A stretch of 11,168 nucleotides of DNA from Dehalococcoidia bacterium. GTDB taxonomy: Bacteria; Chloroflexota; Dehalococcoidia; Dehalococcoidales; Fen-1064. A program made the translations under genes and the position numbers. The stretch is taken from NCBI GenBank assembly GCA_011192055.1, contig DUES01000177.1:8310-19477 (forward strand), in the 5' to 3' direction. This document shows, one piece after another, positions 1 to 7,925 of the stretch. The notes under the pieces were generated by a model, which saw only the letters and a program-made list of their open reading frames with translations, did no database searches and was not told where the DNA came from. Each line of letters starts with the position of its first letter. Within the stretch, counting starts at the first letter, position 1.

Positions 1-273
1 ACAATCACGGCCGTTGACTACTACCAGTACTTTGAGGTTGTTTACCTGTTTGTATCCATGGAGCATAATCACAGTCTGGTCCTCAAAGCCCGCTGTTATG
101 ACCGCGACAACCCCGCACTGCCGTCGCTGGTCGGTCTCTGGCGGAGTGCAGACCATCAGGAACGTGAAATATATGACCTGATGGGTATCACCTTTGAAGG
201 TCACCCGAACATGAAACGTATCGTCCTCTGGTCTGACTTCAAGGGACACCCGCAACGAAAGGACTTCTTGTAG
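1..273 (+). CDS. nuoC: NADH-quinone oxidoreductase subunit C, 3' part
   Basis: This is the C-terminal 90 residues of the 30 kDa subunit of complex I; the reading frame is open from base 1, so the start lies outside the window. NuoC sits in the peripheral arm, packs against NuoD and helps hold the connecting module on the membrane arm. The visible part contains the family signature: a tryptophan, then the EREIYDLMGI block (about 15 residues after the W region starts), then FEGHPNMKR and the terminal GHPQRKDF. A full-length protein is usually 150-220 residues, so roughly half is missing. An internal ATG at 58 is not the start, because conserved beta-strand residues (QYFEVVYLF) are encoded before it. 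The stop codon TAG directly abuts the ATG of nuoD. nuoC is separate from nuoD here, unlike the fused nuoCD of enteric bacteria. Confidence 0.95.
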   Translation, partial: TITAVDYYQYFEVVYLFVSMEHNHSLVLKARCYDRDNPALPSLVGLWRSADHQEREIYDLMGITFEGHPNMKRIVLWSDFKGHPQRKDFL

Positions 274-1377
274 ATGGAACTGAGAACAGAACCGTTTGTT
301 CTCAATATCGGACCGGTGCATCCAAGCACTCACGGCGTGTTCCGGATGAGAACAACGCTTGATGGCGAGGTTGTCCTTGACCTGGAACCGGTTTTCGGCT
401 ACCTCCACAGGGGTATCGAAAAGCTGGCCGAGGAACGTACCTATGGAGGCATTATCCCGCTGACAGACCGCCTCGACTACGTATCCTCAATGACCAATAA
501 CCTGGCTTATGTCCTGACTGTTGAGAAGCTGGCCGGTATTGTTGTTCCGGAACGGGCTGAGTACCTGCGTATTATAATGTCCGAGCTGCAGCGTATTGCA
601 GCCCACCTGGTATCAGTCGGTTCATTCTTTAATGACTGCGGGGCTTATTTCACGCCGTTCCTCTACATGTACCGCGAGCGCGAGAATATCTGCGACCTCT
701 TTGATATGGTCTGCGGGCAGCGCCTTCTCTACAACTACATGCGCATTGGCGGTGTCAGCCAGGATATCCCCGAAGAATTCATGCCTGCGCTGAAACGGAT
801 AATTGTACGACTGAAAGAACGCGTAGACGAGTATGACCAGTATCTCAAGGAGAATGAGATACTGCTGGCCAGGACAATAGGCGTGGGTATCTTACCTCGT
901 GAAATGGCTGTCAATATCGGTGCCAGTGGTCCGGTGCTCCGCGGCAGCGGGGTAAAGTGGGACCTGCGCAAAGCGGACCCATACTCAATCTACGACCGAT
1001 TTGAATTCGATATTCCCACCGGTGTTCAGGGTGATTGTTACGACCGCTACCGGGTTCGAGTAGAAGAAATGAGACAGAGCCTGCGCATCCTTGAGCAGGT
1101 AGTGGAGCAGGTACCCGATGGAGAGGTACGGGCTGATGTACCGCACCTGATCCGTCCTCCGGTCGGAGAAGCCTATGACCACGTTGAAGGTCCAACCGGA
1201 GAAGTAGGTTTCCACCTGGTGTCTGATGGCTCCATCGCCCCGTATCGCTGTCATATCAGAGCACCCAGCCTGATGAACCTGACAGCCCTGCGTGATATGA
1301 TCGTTGGCTGGAAGATACAGGACCTGATTGTTATTTTCGGTAGTTTTGCTATTACTATGGGAGAGATTGACAGATAG
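274..1377 (+). CDS. nuoD: NADH-quinone oxidoreductase subunit D
   Basis: This is the 49 kDa subunit of complex I (367 residues, normal for the family), a peripheral-arm protein derived from the [NiFe]-hydrogenase large subunit. With NuoB and NuoH it builds the quinone pocket. The key pocket residues are present: His20 in GPVHPSTHG and Tyr69 in DRLDYVSS, which correspond to the quinone head-group ligands known from Thermus Nqo4. Other family blocks are GYLHRGIEKLAEE (43-54), GGVSQDIP, LRGSGVKWDLRK, GDCYDRY, APYRCHIRAPS and the terminal GEIDR. The hydrogenase metal-binding cysteines are absent, as expected for a complex I subunit. The ATG is preceded by AAAGGA at 258-263 inside the end of nuoC and follows the nuoC stop with no gap. 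The TAG stop shares one base with the GTG start of nuoH, so the two are probably translationally coupled. No nuoE, nuoF or nuoG follows, which is the notable point about its context. Confidence 0.97.
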   Translation: MELRTEPFVLNIGPVHPSTHGVFRMRTTLDGEVVLDLEPVFGYLHRGIEKLAEERTYGGIIPLTDRLDYVSSMTNNLAYVLTVEKLAGIVVPERAEYLRIIMSELQRIAAHLVSVGSFFNDCGAYFTPFLYMYRERENICDLFDMVCGQRLLYNYMRIGGVSQDIPEEFMPALKRIIVRLKERVDEYDQYLKENEILLARTIGVGILPREMAVNIGASGPVLRGSGVKWDLRKADPYSIYDRFEFDIPTGVQGDCYDRYRVRVEEMRQSLRILEQVVEQVPDGEVRADVPHLIRPPVGEAYDHVEGPTGEVGFHLVSDGSIAPYRCHIRAPSLMNLTALRDMIVGWKIQDLIVIFGSFAITMGEIDR

Positions 1378-2504
1378 TGACTGCGGTTGATGCTGTTTTT
1401 GCCAGCGCTATGCGCCAACTCGGTGCCGTGCCACCGGACTGGCCCGGTAATCCGTGGTGGCACTGGCTGATATATTCTATAATACTGATTGTCTTTGTCC
1501 TGGTCATGATAATAGTCGTTATCTACGTTGAGCGCAGAGGCATTGCGTTCTTTGCAGCCAGGGTTGGCCCCAACCGCACCGGTCCTTTCGGGGTACTCCA
1601 GGCAATTGCCGATGCCATAAAAGTGCTCCTGAAAGAGAATATCACGCCATCCAATGCAGACAAGATAGTCTACTGGCTTGCTCCGGCTGTCGTCTTCGCT
1701 CCGGTGATAATGGTTTTCGCGGTGGTCCCATTCATGAATGGTGCAATGCTGGCGGACCTCAATATCGGTATTCTTTTCATCGTTGCCATTAGCTCAATAT
1801 CAACTATTGGCGTGTTTATGGCTGGCTGGAGTTCGAGCAACAAGTACTCGTTGCTGGGAGCGATGCGGAATGTGGCTGCTGTCGTCAGCTACGAAATACC
1901 TGTTATTCTTTCCATTGCCGGAGTAATACTGATGGCCGGCGCTCTCTCCATGAATGACCTGGTGCTTGCCCAGCAGAGAGTGCCCTTTATTCTCCTGCAG
2001 CCCCTCGGTTTCCTGCTTCTTTTCATTGGCGGGTGCGCGGAGATTAACCGCAGTCCGTTCGACCTCATGGAGGCGGATTCCGAGCTTACGGCTGGTTTCC
2101 ACACAGAGTATTCCGGTATGAAATTTGCCATGTTTTACCTCGGGGAATACGGTGAGGCAGTGGTGATGTCTACCATTATCGCCACGCTGTTCCTGGGTGG
2201 CTGGCAGGGTCCGGTCTTACCACCCTGGCTCTGGTTGATTGTTAAGATACTCTCCGTTTTCTTCATCATGGTATGGACCCGTGCGACATTGCCCCGGGTC
2301 AGGATTGACCAGTTGATGGCGCTGGCATGGAAATTCATGTTCCCGCTGGCCCTGATTAACCTGTTTGTTACGGCGATTGAGGTACTGGTATGGCCTGATG
2401 CCTTACCTCTTTATCTGATACCGCTTAATTTCGCCATAACGATAGGTCTGGTACTATTGGGATCCAAGCTGTTCAAGGTAGGATGGGGTAGAGTTGAAGT
2501 TTGA
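1377..2504 (+). CDS. nuoH: NADH-quinone oxidoreductase subunit H
   Basis: This is the ND1-type membrane subunit of complex I (375 residues), the heel that joins the quinone pocket to the proton-pumping arm. Hydrophobic segments run along the whole chain (the first at about 31-51). The conserved cytoplasmic loops are clear: VERRGIAFFAARVGPNR at 51-67 and AEINRSPFDLMEADSELTAG at 221-240, followed by FHTEYSG, which carry the acidic cluster linked to quinone and proton coupling. The motif WTRATLPRVRIDQLM near the C terminus is also typical. The start is GTG, overlapping the nuoD stop by one base; GGGAGAG at 1359-1365 may serve as its ribosome binding site. The next in-frame ATG at 1410 has no Shine-Dalgarno site and is less likely, although the first 11 residues are not strongly family-specific. 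The last 11 bases overlap nuoI. Confidence 0.97.
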   Translation: MTAVDAVFASAMRQLGAVPPDWPGNPWWHWLIYSIILIVFVLVMIIVVIYVERRGIAFFAARVGPNRTGPFGVLQAIADAIKVLLKENITPSNADKIVYWLAPAVVFAPVIMVFAVVPFMNGAMLADLNIGILFIVAISSISTIGVFMAGWSSSNKYSLLGAMRNVAAVVSYEIPVILSIAGVILMAGALSMNDLVLAQQRVPFILLQPLGFLLLFIGGCAEINRSPFDLMEADSELTAGFHTEYSGMKFAMFYLGEYGEAVVMSTIIATLFLGGWQGPVLPPWLWLIVKILSVFFIMVWTRATLPRVRIDQLMALAWKFMFPLALINLFVTAIEVLVWPDALPLYLIPLNFAITIGLVLLGSKLFKVGWGRVEV

Positions 2505-2976
2505 GCGATACGGAAACGGTATAGCCAAGGGGATGAGGGTTACCCTCAAGAACCTGGTGCGGCGTCGTATTACGACACAGTACCCGGAACAGAGGCTGGT
2601 GGTCTCCCGCCGGACCCGCGGCAATGAGCTGGACTGGGATAAAGCAAAGTGCACCGGCTGTGCTACCTGTGCGAAAACCTGCCCGCAGGGAGTTATCCAT
2701 GTCGAGACTTCCCTGGGTGAAGAGAATAACTACTTTGTTGAGAAGTTTGAGGTAGACACGGGTTACTGTATTTCCTGCGGTCTCTGTGTTGAAGCCTGCC
2801 CGTATAATGCCCTGTTCATGGGATACAGCTTTGAACTGGGGAAATACCGGCGGGGTGACCTGGTACTGACCAGGGAACAACTTGAGAAGGACGGCAGGAA
2901 ACCGAGCAGTTACTTCCGGCCCGAGATTGATGAAACACTGCCGGAGCAAACACTACTGATTGACAGGAAGGAGTAG
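2494..2976 (+). CDS. nuoI: NADH-quinone oxidoreductase subunit I (8Fe ferredoxin-type)
   Basis: This is the TYKY-type iron-sulfur subunit of complex I (160 residues, usual length), carrying clusters N6a and N6b that pass electrons to NuoB. Two CxxCxxCxxxCP motifs are intact, with cysteines at 53, 56, 59, 63 and 92, 95, 98, 102. The family block PYNALFMGYSFELGKYRR follows the second motif. The chosen start is TTG at 2494, inside the end of nuoH, with GGATGGGG at 2481-2488 as the likely ribosome binding site. An ATG at 2533 (residue 14) is possible, but the residues before it, with a conserved-looking GIAKGMRVTL amphipathic region, resemble the normal N terminus. Its position directly after nuoH, with nuoG missing, is unlike the 14-gene nuo order. 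It therefore receives electrons from an input module that is either encoded elsewhere or absent. Confidence 0.95.
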   Translation: MKFERYGNGIAKGMRVTLKNLVRRRITTQYPEQRLVVSRRTRGNELDWDKAKCTGCATCAKTCPQGVIHVETSLGEENNYFVEKFEVDTGYCISCGLCVEACPYNALFMGYSFELGKYRRGDLVLTREQLEKDGRKPSSYFRPEIDETLPEQTLLIDRKE

Positions 2977-2982
2977 GCGTTA

Positions 2983-3471
2983 ATGGCACTGGATGTTGCA
3001 TTCTGGCTGTTAGCCATCGTCGGCGTTGCCGCCGCACTGGCTGTAGTTCTGCTGCGTGACGTTTTCCGGGCAGCGCTTGGCCTGGTGCTGTGTTTCATAA
3101 CAGTAGCCGGACTCTATATCACGCTGAGCGCTGACTTCCTGGCAGCAGTGCAGATACTGGTCTACGTAGGTGCTATTTCGATACTGTTAATTCTGGGCAT
3201 AATGCTCACCAGGGATATTCAGCATGGTAATCCAACCAATAAACAGAGGTTCCCGGCAGTACTGGCTGCGATAGCTTTCCTGGGTGCAGTATTCTATGCC
3301 GTGTTCAACACACCCTGGAAGATATCAGCGGTGGCACCAGTCGAGCCTACCACTGCGGAGTTAGCAGTCAGGCTCTTTGGTGAGAACGGTTATATCCTAT
3401 CCGTAGAAATCGCTGCTGTCCTGTTGCTGGCGGCGGTTCTCGGAGCTATTGTCCTGGTCAGGGAGAAGTAG
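2983..3471 (+). CDS. nuoJ: NADH-quinone oxidoreductase subunit J
   Basis: This is the ND6-type membrane subunit of complex I (162 residues), lying between NuoH and NuoK in the membrane arm. Five hydrophobic segments can be seen. The third contains [20 protein letters not shown] (57-74), the conserved helix with Tyr61 and a Gly where the structural pi-bulge, thought to change shape during turnover, is found in known structures. The ATG has a strong AAGGAG at 2968-2973, nine bases upstream, formed by the end of nuoI. Only six bases separate it from nuoI and five from nuoK. The length and segment pattern are ordinary for the family, and nothing looks damaged. Confidence 0.93.
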   Translation: MALDVAFWLLAIVGVAAALAVVLLRDVFRAALGLVLCFITVAGLYITLSADFLAAVQILVYVGAISILLILGIMLTRDIQHGNPTNKQRFPAVLAAIAFLGAVFYAVFNTPWKISAVAPVEPTTAELAVRLFGENGYILSVEIAAVLLLAAVLGAIVLVREK

Positions 3472-3476
3472 GCAAA

Positions 3477-3788
3477 ATGTCTGTAGGTCTGGAGCATTAT
3501 CTGGCGCTTTCGGCGATATTGTTCGCCATAGGGCTCTATGGAGCGCTTGCCAAGCGTAACATGATCGCTATCCTGTTGTGTATCGAGATTATGCTCAATG
3601 CGGTGAATATCGCCATGGTAGCCTTCTCCCGGTATATCACACCGGCAGCGCTTACGGGACAGGTATTCGTGATATTTATTATGGTTGTGGCAGCGGCTGA
3701 AGCTGCTGTGGGACTGGCCATAATCATTGCGCTGTACCGGCAGCGCGGAACAGTGGATTCTACTGAAATAAACTTGATGAAACGGTAA
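3477..3788 (+). CDS. nuoK: NADH-quinone oxidoreductase subunit K
   Basis: This is the ND4L-type membrane subunit of complex I (103 residues, normal), with three transmembrane helices. The two membrane glutamates required for proton transfer in the family are present: Glu37 in [10 protein letters not shown] and Glu75 in [10 protein letters not shown]. The Asn/Met-rich turn after the first helix (AKRNMI) is also typical. The start ATG lies five bases after the nuoJ stop, with GGGAG at 3461-3465 as a plausible ribosome binding site. The next gene is not nuoL, as usual, but a small soluble protein that begins six bases later. Confidence 0.96.
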   Translation: MSVGLEHYLALSAILFAIGLYGALAKRNMIAILLCIEIMLNAVNIAMVAFSRYITPAALTGQVFVIFIMVVAAAEAAVGLAIIIALYRQRGTVDSTEINLMKR

Positions 3789-3794
3789 CAGACG

Positions 3795-3989
3795 ATGTGG
3801 GTTGAGATAAAAAAGGCACCGAACCTGATGCTGGCAGAGATGTGGAAAGAGCTGATCGAGGGGGAAGGTATTCCCTCCCGGATTATGCCGGAGTCTGGCC
3901 TGCCCACAGGACAGGAAGCGGCGGCTTACCGCATCCTGGTGCCTCAGGATAAGGAGCACGTAGTAAGCGAGGTGTTAAGAAAACTCTGA
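3795..3989 (+). CDS. Small DUF2007-like protein inserted between nuoK and nuoL
   Basis: This is a 64-residue soluble protein with no signal peptide or membrane helix, and it is not a complex I subunit. The pattern resembles the DUF2007 (putative prokaryotic signal-transducing) family, a small beta-alpha-beta domain related to ACT/PII-like folds. It opens with WVEIKKAPNLMLAEMWKELI (2-21), then a GEGIPSRI turn, a short variable loop, and the strand-helix end YRILVPQDKEHVVSEVLRKL. The assignment is from sequence pattern only; the family's function is not established. The reading frame is very likely real. It fills the nuoK-nuoL gap with six bases on the left, and its TGA overlaps the nuoL ATG (TGATG), so nuoL translation is probably coupled to it. 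No strong Shine-Dalgarno site precedes its own ATG, suggesting coupling to nuoK. It may be a regulatory or assembly factor for the complex, but this is inference. Confidence 0.75.
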   Translation: MWVEIKKAPNLMLAEMWKELIEGEGIPSRIMPESGLPTGQEAAAYRILVPQDKEHVVSEVLRKL

Positions 3990-5941
3990 TGCCGGACCAA
4001 ATGTACTGGTTCATATTCCTGCTGCCGGTAATATCTTTTGTGCTGATAACGCTCATTATCAGGCCGTTCATCAGCAAAAAGTCAAGCATATCCGGACTTG
4101 TTGCAATAGCCGCTATCGGTGGTTCGGCAATACTGTCCATCTGGGCGCTGACCGAAGTGATGGGAGCACCGCACCACGAAATTGTACTTCCTGACATCAC
4201 CTGGGTGACTATCGGCAGCACCTTTACCATCAAGCTGGGTGTCCTGATGGATTCCCTGACTGCTGTGATGGTGGTCATGGTCAGTATCGTCAGCCTGATG
4301 GTCCAGATATATTCACTGGGCTACATGGAACATGACGAAGCGGGTTATTCCCGGTACTACGGCTGGATGTCTTTATTTACCGCATCCATGCTGGGCTTGC
4401 TTATTGCTGACAATCTCCTCATGATGTTCGTCTTCTGGGAGATGGTTGGCCTGTGTTCCTACCTGCTGATTGGTTTCTGGTTCCACAAACCGTCAGCGGC
4501 AAATGCCGCCAAGAAAGCCTTCATCGTAACCCGTTTCGGTGACTTCGGCTTTCTGGTCGCTATCCTGCTGCTTTTTGCCAAGACCGGCACATTTGATACC
4601 GGGGAACTCGGCAGCATGGCAGCGGCAGGTGCAATCGGCGGCACTGTCCTTACCTGGGTGTCAATCGGTATATTTGCCGGGGCAATGGGTAAATCAGCCC
4701 AGTTCCCGCTTCATGTCTGGTTGCCGGACGCAATGGAGGGCCCGACACCGGTCAGCGCCCTTATCCATTCCGCAACGATGGTCTCGGCGGGCGTGTTCCT
4801 GGTAGCGCGGACCTTCCCGATATTTGCCCACTCTATTGAAGCCGTAACCGTGGTTGCCACGATAGGCGGATTCACGGCTATCTTTGCAGCTTCAATGGGT
4901 CTTGTTATGAATGATATCAAGCGTGTGCTTGCTTATTCTACTATCAGTCAGCTTGGCTACATGATGCTTGCACTGGGAGCGGCCGGTATAGTCCTGAACC
5001 ATGAAGGAAGCGTTACCATGGAGGCAGCCAAAGCGGCCGTCACGGTAGGTATCTTCCACCTCGTTACACACGCCTTCTTCAAGTCGCTCCTGTTCCTGGG
5101 AGCCGGTAGTGTCAACCATGCTACCGGAACATTCGATATGCGGCTGATGGGTGGTTTGAAGAAAATCATGCCCTGGACGTACATCACATTTCTGATTGGC
5201 TCCCTTAGCCTTGCAGGTATATATCCCCTGGCGGGATTCTGGAGCAAGGACGAAATACTGATTACGTCACTGGGAGGGAACGTCGTTCTCTTTATACTCG
5301 CACTGATAACCGTATTCATGACTGCCTTCTACATGTTCCGCGTCATCTATATGACGTTCCATGGTGAATACCGTGGCGGCGACCCTGAGGCGCATGGTCA
5401 CCCGCACGAATCACCAAAGGTTATGGTATATCCGATGGTATTCCTATCGGTGCTGGCAGTTATTGCCGGTTTCTGGAATACCTTCGGGCATTTCGGGTCT
5501 CTCATGGGGCATGGTGAAACCAAGAGCTTTGTGGATGGGTTCTTCGGTATCTTCGTACACTCGCCGTGGCCGATTATCGGGCTGCTTCTGGCGGTTGGAG
5601 GAATTTACCTCGCTTACCAGATGTACGTTACGAAGCGTATTTCCGCGGAACGAATCGGAGCGAAATTCCAGCCGTTGTATGTTATGTTCTCCCGGAAATA
5701 CTGGATGGACGAGTTATACGAAAATATTATCGTGCGGAAGGTGCTGCTGGGCGGATTCTTTGCCGCACTGCAAAGAGTTGATGTTGACGGGATTGACGGG
5801 ATTGTAAACGGGGCAGCCAATGGAATAATGGGAAGCGGAGACACAGTCCGCAAGATACAGACCGGGCAGCTTCAACTGTACGCATTATCTATTGCCCTGG
5901 GAGCAGCCGGTATTGCCATTATCCTCTTTATCTTTGGATGA
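3989..5941 (+). CDS. nuoL: NADH-quinone oxidoreductase subunit L
   Basis: This is the distal antiporter-like subunit of complex I (650 residues; the family is usually 610-680) and one of the three proton channels. Key residues are present: Glu151 in FVFWEMVGLCSYLLIGFW, Lys235 in GKSAQFPLHVWLPDAMEGPTP, His260 in ALIHSATMV, and Lys365 in THAFFKSLLFLGAGS. The FWSKDEIL motif carrying Lys420 and Asp421 follows. A His-rich loop lies near 455-475. The C-terminal portion includes the SGDTVRKIQTGQLQLYAL segment that follows the long horizontal helix in NuoL proteins. The ATG overlaps the stop of the preceding small gene by one base. Thirty-eight bases separate its TGA from nuoM, the longest gap inside the operon, and no terminator hairpin is visible there. 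Confidence 0.97.
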   Translation: MPDQMYWFIFLLPVISFVLITLIIRPFISKKSSISGLVAIAAIGGSAILSIWALTEVMGAPHHEIVLPDITWVTIGSTFTIKLGVLMDSLTAVMVVMVSIVSLMVQIYSLGYMEHDEAGYSRYYGWMSLFTASMLGLLIADNLLMMFVFWEMVGLCSYLLIGFWFHKPSAANAAKKAFIVTRFGDFGFLVAILLLFAKTGTFDTGELGSMAAAGAIGGTVLTWVSIGIFAGAMGKSAQFPLHVWLPDAMEGPTPVSALIHSATMVSAGVFLVARTFPIFAHSIEAVTVVATIGGFTAIFAASMGLVMNDIKRVLAYSTISQLGYMMLALGAAGIVLNHEGSVTMEAAKAAVTVGIFHLVTHAFFKSLLFLGAGSVNHATGTFDMRLMGGLKKIMPWTYITFLIGSLSLAGIYPLAGFWSKDEILITSLGGNVVLFILALITVFMTAFYMFRVIYMTFHGEYRGGDPEAHGHPHESPKVMVYPMVFLSVLAVIAGFWNTFGHFGSLMGHGETKSFVDGFFGIFVHSPWPIIGLLLAVGGIYLAYQMYVTKRISAERIGAKFQPLYVMFSRKYWMDELYENIIVRKVLLGGFFAALQRVDVDGIDGIVNGAANGIMGSGDTVRKIQTGQLQLYALSIALGAAGIAIILFIFG

Positions 5942-5979
5942 AACGAGTAAAAAAAAGGATTAAATAGGAGTCAGCAGGC

Positions 5980-7464
5980 TTGGAGTTTAATTACCTTACG
6001 ACCATCATCCTTCTCCCGCTAGTCGGGTCATTAGTGGTTGCCTTTATACCGGGGCTATCGGAGCGGTGGATACGGTGGATATCCGCAGTCCTAACCCTGG
6101 CATCTTTTGTGCTGGCAATAATAATCTTTGCCGGGTTCGACAGGGCGGTAGGCGGTATCCAGTTCGAGGAGAAAGTATCCTGGATACAGTCTATTGGTGC
6201 CCACTACCACCTTGGAGTTGACGGTCTGAGCCTGCCGCTGGTAGCGCTGACCGCCTTCCTCGGTTTTGTGGTTGTCCTGATATCCTGGAAGGAGCAGAAG
6301 AGGGTCCGGGAATACTTCGCATGGCTGCTTCTGCTGGAAGCCAGTATCCTCGGTGTATTCTGCTCGCTTGATATGCTGCTGTTCTTCGTCTTCTGGGAGA
6401 TAGAAGTCATCCCGATGTATTTCCTGATATCCATCTGGGGGACAGGACGGAAGGATTATTCGTCCATTAAGTATGTTCTGTATACGCTATTCGGCAGCGC
6501 ATTCATGCTGGCTGGTATTGTCAGCCTGTACTTCGCTACCGGCAGTCTGAATATAGTGGAAATCTCCGAGGGCGGACTTGGCATGGTGCAGTCGGTCATG
6601 CCGGCGGCAGCACTTTTCTGGCTCCTGATTATTGCCTTTATGGTCAAGCTGCCGGTGTTTCCGCTGCATACGTGGCTCCCGGATGCACATACGGACGCAC
6701 CCACGGCCGGAAGCGTGATGCTTGCCGGAGCGCTCATCAAAATGGGCGGCTACGGGATGATCCGTGTCTGTGTAAGTATGTTCCCCGATGTGGCCAGGAA
6801 TTTCGCACCATTGATGCTGACGCTGGCCGTAATCAGCATACTGTACGGTGCGGCGCTGACGTTAAGGCAGACCGACCTCAAGCGGATGATTGCCTACAGC
6901 AGTGTCAGCCACATGGGTTACGTGTTACTCGGTATCTTTGCCCTCAATGAGGTAAGTCTTACAGGGGCCGGACTGCAGATGCTCAGTCACGGACTGCTTA
7001 CCGGACTGCTCTTTGCCATGGCCGGACTGACAATGCACAATGTTGAAGAGAGGGACCTGAGGAAACTGGGCGGCCTGGCCAAACAGATGCCGGTTATTGC
7101 CGTTGTATTCTCGATAGCCGGGCTCGGTTCACTGGGACTGCCCCTGACCAGCGGTTTTGCTGCGGAGTTTATCACCTTTACGGGTAGCTTCACCAGCACG
7201 GCCGTAAACGGCGTTGAGGTCTTCACAATACTCGCAGTACTCGGTGTAGTGCTCGCTGCCGGCTACATCCTGTGGATGATACAGCGAACGTTTTACGGAC
7301 CGGTCCTGGAACAGTATAACGGCGTCAAGGACGCTGACAACCGTGAGAAAGTCTATATGTTTGCCTTTGTCATCCTGATAATGGTTATTGGTATCTACCC
7401 GGCAATTATGACTGACGTAATTAAACTGGCTATTTCGCCGATAGCGGCGCTGATAGGTGGATAG
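5980..7464 (+). CDS. nuoM: NADH-quinone oxidoreductase subunit M
   Basis: This is the middle antiporter-like subunit of complex I (494 residues, usual length), with about 14 membrane helices. Proton-path residues are seen at Glu140 (FVFWEIEVIPMYFLISIWG), Lys223 (MVKLPVFPLHTWLPDAHTDAPT), His230 and Lys254 (GALIKMGGYGMIR). LGVDGLSLPLV near residue 79 and SHGLLTGLLFAMAG are also diagnostic and separate it from NuoL and NuoN. The start is TTG at 5980, with AGGAG at 5966-5970 nine bases upstream; the N terminus MEFNYLTTIILLPL is typical, and no nearby ATG fits. The gene is followed by a Nudix gene, not nuoN, after only 14 bases. Confidence 0.96.
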   Translation: MEFNYLTTIILLPLVGSLVVAFIPGLSERWIRWISAVLTLASFVLAIIIFAGFDRAVGGIQFEEKVSWIQSIGAHYHLGVDGLSLPLVALTAFLGFVVVLISWKEQKRVREYFAWLLLLEASILGVFCSLDMLLFFVFWEIEVIPMYFLISIWGTGRKDYSSIKYVLYTLFGSAFMLAGIVSLYFATGSLNIVEISEGGLGMVQSVMPAAALFWLLIIAFMVKLPVFPLHTWLPDAHTDAPTAGSVMLAGALIKMGGYGMIRVCVSMFPDVARNFAPLMLTLAVISILYGAALTLRQTDLKRMIAYSSVSHMGYVLLGIFALNEVSLTGAGLQMLSHGLLTGLLFAMAGLTMHNVEERDLRKLGGLAKQMPVIAVVFSIAGLGSLGLPLTSGFAAEFITFTGSFTSTAVNGVEVFTILAVLGVVLAAGYILWMIQRTFYGPVLEQYNGVKDADNREKVYMFAFVILIMVIGIYPAIMTDVIKLAISPIAALIGG

Positions 7465-7478
7465 CGTAGTGAGACCTG

Positions 7479-7922
7479 ATGGCAGAATCGATAATGATAG
7501 GGGTGGGGGCTGTAATTGAGGATTCTGCCGGCAGAATACTGCTGGTAAAGCACCGTCCGGAAAGAGGCGGGTACTGGCAGGGGAAATGGATTTGCCCCGG
7601 CGGGAAAATAGAGCCGGGAGAAACAATACAGGAAGCAATAAAAAGAGAGGTAAAGGAGGAAACCCAACTTAATATCGAGTTGGTTACACCTCTCCATCCA
7701 TTTGACCGGATTGTCAGGTCGGAAGATGGCACACTGAAGCTGCACGTCATCTACATTGACTACCTGGCGAAGATGACCGGGGGAACTGTAAATCCGGGAA
7801 GTGATGTTGGAGAAGCGAAATGGGTTTCCAGAGAGCGGATATCCGAGATATGGGAGGAGCTGCATGATGACACGAAAAAACTCCTCCGGATTGCGAAGAT
7901 TACGAATGGTTCTAAGGAGTAG
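7479..7922 (+). CDS. Nudix hydrolase inserted between nuoM and nuoN
   Basis: This is a 147-residue cytoplasmic Nudix-family phosphohydrolase; such enzymes cleave nucleoside diphosphates linked to another group, X. The Nudix box runs 42-64: Gly42, five residues, Glu48, seven residues, then REVKEETQL. The catalytic metal-binding glutamates (57, 60, 61) are in place, but the Gly expected in the box near its end is Gln63, a conservative departure that does occur in some family members. A beta-strand with LLVKHR (21-26) and the WICPGGKIEPGE lead-in are typical of MutT/ADP-ribose pyrophosphatase relatives. The substrate cannot be read from the sequence; NADH, ADP-ribose or oxidised nucleotides are all possible. 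The ATG has no convincing Shine-Dalgarno site, so it likely depends on coupling to nuoM, 14 bases upstream. Its last codons supply the AAGGAG used by nuoN. An operon link to a redox complex suggests nucleotide housekeeping, which is inference. Confidence 0.9.
   Translation: MAESIMIGVGAVIEDSAGRILLVKHRPERGGYWQGKWICPGGKIEPGETIQEAIKREVKEETQLNIELVTPLHPFDRIVRSEDGTLKLHVIYIDYLAKMTGGTVNPGSDVGEAKWVSRERISEIWEELHDDTKKLLRIAKITNGSKE
7914..7919 (+). promoter_or_regulatory. Ribosome binding site of nuoN
   Basis: AAGGAG lies inside the last codons of the Nudix gene, six bases before the TTG at 7926. This is a strong site and decides the TTG start of nuoN. It also means that the Nudix gene cannot be removed cleanly without affecting nuoN translation. 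Confidence 0.8.
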
Positions 7923-7925
7923 GTC

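Noticed and set aside
3390..3959. 189-codon antisense frame opposite nuoJ, nuoK and the small gene
   Set aside because: It is an antisense shadow of three tightly packed genes, two with diagnostic residues. The composition is rich in His, Arg and Cys as expected of a shadow.
5942..5979. A terminator or promoter in the 38-base nuoL-nuoM gap
   Set aside because: An A-run and AGGAG are present, but there is no hairpin and no -35/-10 pair. The gap is best read as a ribosome binding region for nuoM.
7129..7865. Long antisense frames opposite nuoM end and the Nudix gene
   Set aside because: They lie opposite genes with clear family motifs, have low-complexity, Pro/Ser/Arg-rich shadows of coding DNA, and have no supported start.
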